Under the pieces are notes generated by a model. It saw nothing but the letters and a program-made list of their open reading frames with translations. It was not told where the DNA came from and did no database searches. From the NCBI GenBank assembly GCA_036960605.1, contig JBALXI010000009.1, positions 1 through 64,000 of the forward strand: 64,000 nucleotides of DNA. The letters run 5' to 3'. The position numbers were made by a program, and so were the translations under genes. Source of the DNA: Oleispira sp036960605 (GTDB lineage Bacteria; Pseudomonadota; Gammaproteobacteria; Pseudomonadales; Oceanobacteraceae). Below are positions 58,867 through 64,000 of the stretch, piece after piece (position 1 is the first letter of the stretch; each line of letters starts with the position of its first letter).

Positions 58867-59508
58867 CTAAGGAATCTCCTTAGGCTTCGCCTTGAATCGA
58901 TATAGCTTGTATTTAGTTCCGTAGCTCTTTGCGGTTCCTTCAGGAATGCCCATAATGTCCATAAAGGCATGCTTAATGTCTTCCGTTGTGATTTTCTTCT
59001 TCGTGCCTGAACCAAGAATGAACCCTTCTTTGAAAAAGCTTTCTCTATAGTCAAATGACTTTTCAATCTCCAATCGTAAAGGGGGAGTTATTCGAGAGGG
59101 CCTATTCTCAGGGCGAAGGTCGCTTTTCTCCTCAGATGCTTGAGCTTCGTAGAAAGCATCACAAAAAGCTCTCGATAGAATGCTAAGCCTCATGCTTGTA
59201 TCTACATGGTCTTTGGGTCGCTTGTTCTTTAGGTGAAGTACTTCTGCTAGTTTTTCTGGAATAGCAGTGACTTCATTTTTAGTATTTTTGCTAGCTTCTA
59301 CCAAATCATCGAAATAACAGTCAAACCTTCCTACCAAGTAATTAATCAAGTCTGGCGGAATCGTTAGGCTGTGCTTAATTGCTAAGGAGGTTTGCTTCAA
59401 GATAACTTCTATAGTAATTCTAGTAAAATCTTCATCATCCTTACTCTCAGCTTCAATAAGTAAAAAAAGTGAATCTTTTAGCCATTGATCATAAGTGTCT
59501 TGGTTCAT
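58867..59508 (-). CDS. Uncharacterised protein, 213 residues
   Basis: I do not recognise this protein. It appears helical, charged and cytoplasmic. The segment TTEDIKHAFMDIMGIPEGTA and the very basic tail (KYKLYRFKAKPKE) suggest nucleic-acid contact, but no named motif is visible. It is divergent from the broken recombinase and convergent with the 119-residue gene. Confidence 0.6.
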   Translation of the reverse strand: MNQDTYDQWLKDSLFLLIEAESKDDEDFTRITIEVILKQTSLAIKHSLTIPPDLINYLVGRFDCYFDDLVEASKNTKNEVTAIPEKLAEVLHLKNKRPKDHVDTSMRLSILSRAFCDAFYEAQASEEKSDLRPENRPSRITPPLRLEIEKSFDYRESFFKEGFILGSGTKKKITTEDIKHAFMDIMGIPEGTAKSYGTKYKLYRFKAKPKEIP

Positions 59509-59543
59509 TTAATTCTCGTTTGCATTTTTTCTAAAGAACAGTA

Positions 59544-59765
59544 GTGGGTTGGGATAACACAGCATCAACTATTTCTGAGTTAGGTGCTGTAGATTCAACG
59601 TCTATCGGTTGGAAAATATTGACCATGATCTGTGCTGTAGCAGACTTTGAGCGAGAATTGCTGTTAGAGCGACAAGCAGAAGGAATTGCTGTTGCTAAGC
59701 GTAAAGGAAAATATTTAGGACGTAAACAAACTGCAATGGCTATAGGGGTGAGGTTAGAGCTTTAA
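59544..59765 (+). pseudogene. Broken serine recombinase copy
   Basis: The frame encodes STSIGWKILTMICAVADFERELL, ERQAEGIAVAKRKGKYLGRK and QTAMA, closely matching residues about 94-145 of the intact recombinase at 57693. The catalytic N-terminus with its serine is absent and the C-terminal HTH is lost by an early stop. DNA identity is clearly partial, not recent, so it is an old, decayed duplicate or a remnant of a second recombinase. Confidence 0.8.
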
Positions 59766-59839
59766 TAAGCTCTGGATAAAGAAAGGCTGATTTTGCACGA
59801 GTACTGCATATCAGCCTATCTAGCATCTATAGAATAATA

Positions 59840-60247
<408 letters not shown>

Positions 60248-60248
<1 letters not shown>

Positions 60249-61435
60249 TAATCAGCAATCGGCAATTGGTTATATGGCGTTGGTTCATCCCAGCCTTCTA
60301 TAACAATAGGGGGTTCAATAATTAAAACATCGGGCGTTGAGGTTGGAGTTGCTTTTTTATACCCAAAGCTGTTTGTGACAGTCGTAGTCCTGCATGTCTC
60401 TGAATGATAATCCTGGTAACTAACTGCTGTGTCATCAAACTTATATACGTCATCGGATAAACTGTAATGAGTGTCGTTATTCTTGATTCGTGTTCCTACA
60501 TGCTTAGAAGCATCCCACCAATAAAGTTCATGGTTAGATATCATTTCAACATATTTATTTCCAGAACAATCAGGTGTTATGTAATATAGACGCTTAGAAT
60601 AAACACCGATTCCAAAGCCGCTATATGTACCATTTTTGTACAGGTAGATATCATCATTATAATCATATAGCTGGACATGGATATAAGATTCCTTGCTGGA
60701 TGGGATCGACTTCAAGTAACCGATATTCACGCCATTTGCATATACTTCGGGGTACTCTACAGTTGGGACTACAGGAACTTCGCCAATCACTTCATCTATA
60801 GTTACTTGCTCACCAACGCCAGTAATCTGAATAGGAAAAGTAACACCAGTGACTTCTGGATCATTAATTATAGCTTTCCGTACAATACTATTTCCAGCTT
60901 GTGGGTAACATTTACCATTAATTTCTCGCGATTGATAGTACAAGTCTATTACGCTGTCGCCTTTTCTATATACCAACTTTCCGTCAGAAGTGTTTTCAAC
61001 ATCAAATTGCTGCGCTCCATTAATAAGAGGATTAATCCAGCTATCTTCCTTTTTTAAATAGGGATCGTTAACATATTTCTGCCCTGTACAGTCATTACTT
61101 GCATAATACGGATACAGGCTGCCAGAGGGATACCCGTCGACTCCTACATATATATAGCCGGAGTTACTGGGGATAGAGTAAAAAGTCCCATTAGCTACGA
61201 TCTTTTTTGTGACACCATTAACGGTCGCCGTTATCAAATGAGCAGTTGTCGATTCATTTAAACTATTAAGGTCATCATTTGCATCTTTAATTTCTTGCTT
61301 TAACTCTTGAAAATTATCATTAAAGTTTTTTGCGGTTGCAACATCACCTGTTTGAAATTCGACTAGAGCATTAACTTGAAGCGAGCAAGTGAGAAAAAGA
61401 GGGATTGTAATAAAGGTGAATGATTTAAAGTACAT
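60248..61435 (-). CDS. Uncharacterised exported protein with two similar halves
   Basis: A 395-residue protein with a signal peptide (FTFITIPLFLTCSLQVNA) and a following helical segment (FQTGDVATAKNFNDNFQELK...) as in some bacterial surface proteins. The rest shows two similar halves: NDCTGQKYV and PDCSGNKYVE each follow a SIPS..YI(Y/H)V stretch. Cysteines in each half may pair. It is coupled by a one-base overlap to the Pro-Glu lipoprotein, so the two probably work together at the cell surface. Family not recognised. Confidence 0.7.
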
Positions 61436-61528
61436 AAGCCGTCCGTGGAAAAATTTAAACCAGATTCTATACGATTATTTATATAAGTGTCAATTGTCAT
61501 TAGATCATAGCCTAGTGACAGTATTCAA

Positions 61529-61564
61529 AACCACCCATATTGCCTGCCAATAGGGTGGTTTTTT
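61529..61564. terminator. Bidirectional terminator after the integrase
   Basis: aaccaccc (61529-61536) pairs with gggtggtt (61553-61560), with six Ts on the plus side and four As on the other. It lies 35 bp beyond the integrase stop and about 95 bp upstream of the exported-protein start. Confidence 0.75.
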
Positions 61565-61598
61565 AGTTTTGGCAGGTAAATGTCAGAAAGCCTAGACC

Positions 61599-63188
61599 CT
61601 ATTGGGATATAGGCTCAGGTGAAAGTAAATCTTCCCAGCCACCAGCAATATCCACAATTGAAAAGTTTACATACGATAATTTGTTAAGCTCGGCTAGCAA
61701 TTGTTTTTGGCTATAGCCCTCGTCTGCATAGGTTTGGGTTTCTCCAAGCAATACCTTTTCATGCCCAACCATTTGCTGAATATGTTGAGTCTCTATGCCT
61801 GCATTTATCGCACGCGAAATGAACGTATGTCTAAACGAATGGAAAACCTTCTTCTCAGCTTTAAAGTGAGGCATGAACTTATCTCGATATCGTTCGTTGT
61901 ACCAATTAGAAACGCTGCTGCCTATTTTCTTACCAGACTTGGGCAGTTGTGGTAGTAGATGCTCCTGATTGCTGTTTCTTAAACGGGTAACATATTCTTC
62001 AAAGCCCAGCTTTAATAGGTCAGGGTGAACGGGTAGTTTTCGACGGCCTGCGTTTGTTTTTACACGCATGCCTTCGCCCTCATCTGTAATCGAAATGGAT
62101 ACGATACCATCAGCTTTGGATATGTCCTGAAGACGAAGTTGTGTTAATTCACCTAAGCGAGCACCGGTATACGTAGCAAGAACGAGAAGCCACCACTGAG
62201 ATTGCTTGCCTGTATTCTTGCGCTTGCGATAAGCGGGATCACCGAATAATGGGCTGTTAAATATTAGCTTTAGGTCATCATCTGAATATCGCTTGTAACT
62301 TTTGCTGTCACTTTGTAGCTTGAGGTTTTCAAACGGGTTCTGATTGACTAGCTGGCTTTGCTTCAGCCAAGTGAAGTAGGTGATTAGGTTTGTTATTCTG
62401 CCATTGATCGTTTTTGTTGATAGCTTTTGGTCATCAGTAAAGTCGAGGGTGATTAACTCGCTGATTGACTTGTTCTTGTGAACGCCTTTTTTACGATGCT
62501 TTGGTAATTGCATCATGGTGTTACGGTAAAGTTTACCGTCATCAAAGGAATATGTGGATACGATTTTATTACCGCAAATTTCTACTAGTTCGGAGACTGA
62601 GAGGCGATATTCATCAAGAGTCGCGTCACTAATGCCCTTGCTTCTAACTTTTTTATCATCGATAAATTCTTCGAGCTTATCGGTCAGTAATATTTGTTCT
62701 ATGGCAGCCGAAGGTGTTGGTTGAGAATAAGTGTTAGAGGCTGGCTGGAGTAGGCTATCCAGTATATTGGCTGGGCTGCTGAATTCTTCTAATGTCTTAC
62801 GTTTTAAGGCAACAAAGGCTAGATCGGTTAAGGCATCTTTTAGGCGATCACCTTTGAGCTTTCTTTCATGAATTAATTCCGTTAGCTCTGAGACAACCAT
62901 TTCGTCATTAGCGATCATGTTTCGGTCGGCTGATTCGCAAAATTGGGTGTCTAGGCGATCTTCAAGCCACTCTTCGTGCAGCTCAGATGCGATGCGCTGG
63001 GCTTCTTGTTTGATTCGTTCGTAGCTCATTCGATGACGTATGCCTTTGGTCGTCACTAGATAAATACTGGCCGCTATTTCTTTGGCAAGCTTGGGATTAT
63101 CGGTGCTTAATGAAATACGAAGAATATTACCGCGAATTCTGCGGTTGAAGTAGAAGATTGAGCCGCGTTTGATCAGATAATGTGTCAC
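61599..63188 (-). CDS. Tyrosine recombinase (phage-type integrase)
   Basis: A 529-residue integrase. The N-terminus (YLIKRGSIFYFNRRIRG) has the form of an arm-binding region, a SAM-like core-binding domain follows, and the catalytic domain shows GARLGELTQLRLQDI (first Arg), HSFRHTFISRA (about residue 450), GHEK and the tyrosine in TQTYADEGYS (about residue 487). The start is a GTG at 63188 without a good ribosome-binding site, so it is uncertain. It lies 76 bp from tRNA-Phe and should catalyse integration into it. Confidence 0.92.
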   Translation of the reverse strand: MTHYLIKRGSIFYFNRRIRGNILRISLSTDNPKLAKEIAASIYLVTTKGIRHRMSYERIKQEAQRIASELHEEWLEDRLDTQFCESADRNMIANDEMVVSELTELIHERKLKGDRLKDALTDLAFVALKRKTLEEFSSPANILDSLLQPASNTYSQPTPSAAIEQILLTDKLEEFIDDKKVRSKGISDATLDEYRLSVSELVEICGNKIVSTYSFDDGKLYRNTMMQLPKHRKKGVHKNKSISELITLDFTDDQKLSTKTINGRITNLITYFTWLKQSQLVNQNPFENLKLQSDSKSYKRYSDDDLKLIFNSPLFGDPAYRKRKNTGKQSQWWLLVLATYTGARLGELTQLRLQDISKADGIVSISITDEGEGMRVKTNAGRRKLPVHPDLLKLGFEEYVTRLRNSNQEHLLPQLPKSGKKIGSSVSNWYNERYRDKFMPHFKAEKKVFHSFRHTFISRAINAGIETQHIQQMVGHEKVLLGETQTYADEGYSQKQLLAELNKLSYVNFSIVDIAGGWEDLLSPEPISQ

Positions 63189-63212
63189 AAATGTATACCA
63201 ATTGTGTGACAG
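63182..63212 (+). repeat. Putative integrase arm sites, right
   Basis: gtgtcacaaatgtatacca (63182-63200) matches the left-end copy at 53297-53315 in 16 of 19 positions. A second tgtgtgaca word follows at 63204-63211. The sites overlap the integrase start codon, so binding there could also repress the integrase. Confidence 0.45.
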
Positions 63213-63228
63213 CTTGAATTACAGGCAT

Positions 63229-63253
63229 AAAAAAGCCCCGACTGGCGGGGCTT
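63229..63253 (-). terminator. Terminator of tRNA-Phe
   Basis: aagccccg (63233-63240) and cggggctt (63246-63253) pair around actgg, with six As at 63229-63234 giving a T tract on the minus strand. It ends the tRNA-Phe transcript 12 bp past the tRNA. Confidence 0.85.
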
Positions 63254-63259
63254 CTTTGA

Positions 63260-63281
63260 AATAATGGTGCCCGGAGACAGA
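63260..63281. repeat. attR: 22-bp direct repeat in tRNA-Phe 3' end
   Basis: Identical to 53202-53223. It covers the last 17 nt of the intact tRNA-Phe plus flanking bases, so integration leaves the tRNA functional. Confidence 0.88.
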
Positions 63282-63340
63282 ATCGAACTGCCGACACGAG
63301 GATTTTCAATCCTCTGCTCTACCGACTGAGCTATCCGGGC
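63265..63340 (-). tRNA. tRNA-Phe (GAA)
   Basis: A 76-nt cloverleaf on the minus strand begins GCCCGGATAGCTCAG and ends with an encoded CCA. The acceptor stem GCCCGGA/TCCGGGC pairs fully, the anticodon loop gives GAA, and the T arm is GTTCGATTC. It is the integration target of the neighbouring element. Confidence 0.97.
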
Positions 63341-63392
63341 GACTCGTTGAACTTGCTACTTACTTGTTAGTAAGTGTTCGTTGAGTGGGCGC

Positions 63393-63421
63393 ATTAAACA
63401 GGTATTCTTAATCAGGGTCAA
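63393..63421 (-). promoter_or_regulatory. Promoter of tRNA-Phe
   Basis: On the minus strand TTGACC (63416-63421) and TTTAAT (63393-63398) are separated by exactly 17 bases, ending about 50 bp upstream of the tRNA. A leader hairpin (acttact/agtaagt, 63358-63375) lies between. Confidence 0.65.
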
Positions 63422-63446
63422 GAACTTTCAATAAAATAGTTAAACT

Positions 63447-63722
63447 TTATTGTTTGTTTTCAGGAACATAGCCATCAGCTTTGTCGAAATCTTCACCGCT
63501 TAAGAACTTGCTACGCTGATCAGTCAGGTATTTTCGAGCCTGTAAATCGATCATGTTGAGGTGCTTTTCATTGATTAAGCGCGTTTGATGCTCGGTCCAT
63601 TCAGCCCAAGCTTGCTGTGAAACGTTTTCAAGAATATCGATTCCCGCTGCGCCTGGGAAAGGAGCAGAGGTAAGAGCAGGGAGCTCTTTATTATATTTAC
63701 GGCAAAGTACGGTACGAGACAT
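63447..63722 (-). CDS. yggX: Fe(2+)-trafficking protein YggX
   Basis: YggX protects iron-sulfur clusters from oxidation and helps handle iron. The 91-residue protein matches the family: MSRTVLCRKYNKELPAL, PGAAGIDILENVSQQAW and NEKHLNMIDLQARKYL, with the single conserved Cys7. It lies 36 nt after mutY on the same strand, the usual pairing. Confidence 0.96.
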   Translation of the reverse strand: MSRTVLCRKYNKELPALTSAPFPGAAGIDILENVSQQAWAEWTEHQTRLINEKHLNMIDLQARKYLTDQRSKFLSGEDFDKADGYVPENKQ

Positions 63723-63758
63723 AAAGGAGTTCCTATAACGGTTTTAAATTTACAGTGT

Positions 63759-64000
63759 TTAATTCAAGTGTTCTAAGCGAATTTTGTTCAGCAGTGTTTT
63801 CACTGGGGCTGCTAGGCCTAGTTCTGATGGTTGCTGAGGATTGTACCAGTGCTGAGTTGATTCCCCTATGGCATCAGGTCGCTTGCTCAGCTGAATAAGG
63901 ACTGGGCTAATGTGTAGGTGGTAGTGGCTAAATGTATGGCGAAAGCTATTCCAGTTATCTTGTTTGAAGGCTAGATCGCCAAACAGGGCCTGACTTCGGC
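63759..64000 (-). CDS. mutY: Adenine DNA glycosylase MutY, C-terminal part
   Basis: The minus-strand frame running off the right edge encodes the NUDIX-like C-terminal domain of MutY: SFRHTFSHYHLHISPVLIQL and ELGLAAPVKTLLNKIR, ending at TAA 63759-63761. MutY removes adenine mispaired with 8-oxoguanine. The catalytic and iron-sulfur domains lie outside the window. Confidence 0.93.
   Translation of the reverse strand, partial: RSQALFGDLAFKQDNWNSFRHTFSHYHLHISPVLIQLSKRPDAIGESTQHWYNPQQPSELGLAAPVKTLLNKIRLEHLN

Overview
The window reads as a draft chromosome segment from a marine-type gammaproteobacterium of the Oceanospirillales/Pseudomonadales kind. This rests on the str-S10-spc-alpha ribosomal order, the uvrA/MFS/ssb neighbourhood, mutY-yggX next to tRNA-Phe, and the mixture of an Old Yellow Enzyme, diguanylate cyclase and full corrin-ring pathway. 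The genus cannot be fixed from the sequence alone. Two runs of N (762-771 and 59974-60071) and a chimeric left edge (bases 1-62 are an exact copy of 46287-46348) show it is an assembled draft.

Layout. 1-14920: the 3' part of tuf, then the S10, spc and alpha operons from rpsJ to rplQ, including secY and rpoA, with a consensus promoter before rpsJ, terminator-like hairpins inside the series, and a strong terminator after rplQ. 14995-21915: an alpha/beta hydrolase, uvrA, a LuxR/CsgD-type regulator, an MFS transporter and ssb. 21966-33391: a cobalamin cluster holding every protein of the anaerobic (early cobalt insertion) route from cobalt chelation to the a,c-diamide (CbiX, L, H, F, G, D, J, E-T, C, A) plus the adenosyltransferase CobO and a NicO/HupN-type metal permease. 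33486-37167: an Old Yellow Enzyme reductase with its TetR regulator and a 26-bp palindromic operator, a Cys-cluster protein, a GNAT enzyme and a spermidine-synthase-like protein.

37168-42202: a cyclic-di-GMP-I (GEMM-I) riboswitch before a small secreted protein, an unrecognised 402-residue protein, a cation/proton antiporter and a 7TM diguanylate cyclase with an intact inhibitory site. 42354-46841: an RmlD-like protein, then moeA, mobA, moaC, moaD and a CPBP membrane protein. 47012-52381: a zinc alcohol dehydrogenase, a periplasmic solute-binding protein, a 393-nt stretch that may be gene debris, and an acetolactate-synthase-like ThDP enzyme paired with an aldehyde dehydrogenase.

53202-63281: a 10-kb integrative element in the 3' end of tRNA-Phe(GAA). 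It is bounded by a 22-bp direct repeat and carries a tyrosine integrase beside the tRNA, a serine recombinase with a small hydrophobic peptide before it, a broken second recombinase copy, an HNH-type nuclease, a protein with three helix-turn-helix-like segments, a Sel1 lipoprotein, a secreted protein coupled to a Pro-Glu repeat lipoprotein, and several proteins I do not recognise. Beyond it are tRNA-Phe, yggX and the 3' end of mutY.

The least explained parts are the c-di-GMP riboswitch with its orphan secreted product, and the cargo of the tRNA-Phe element.
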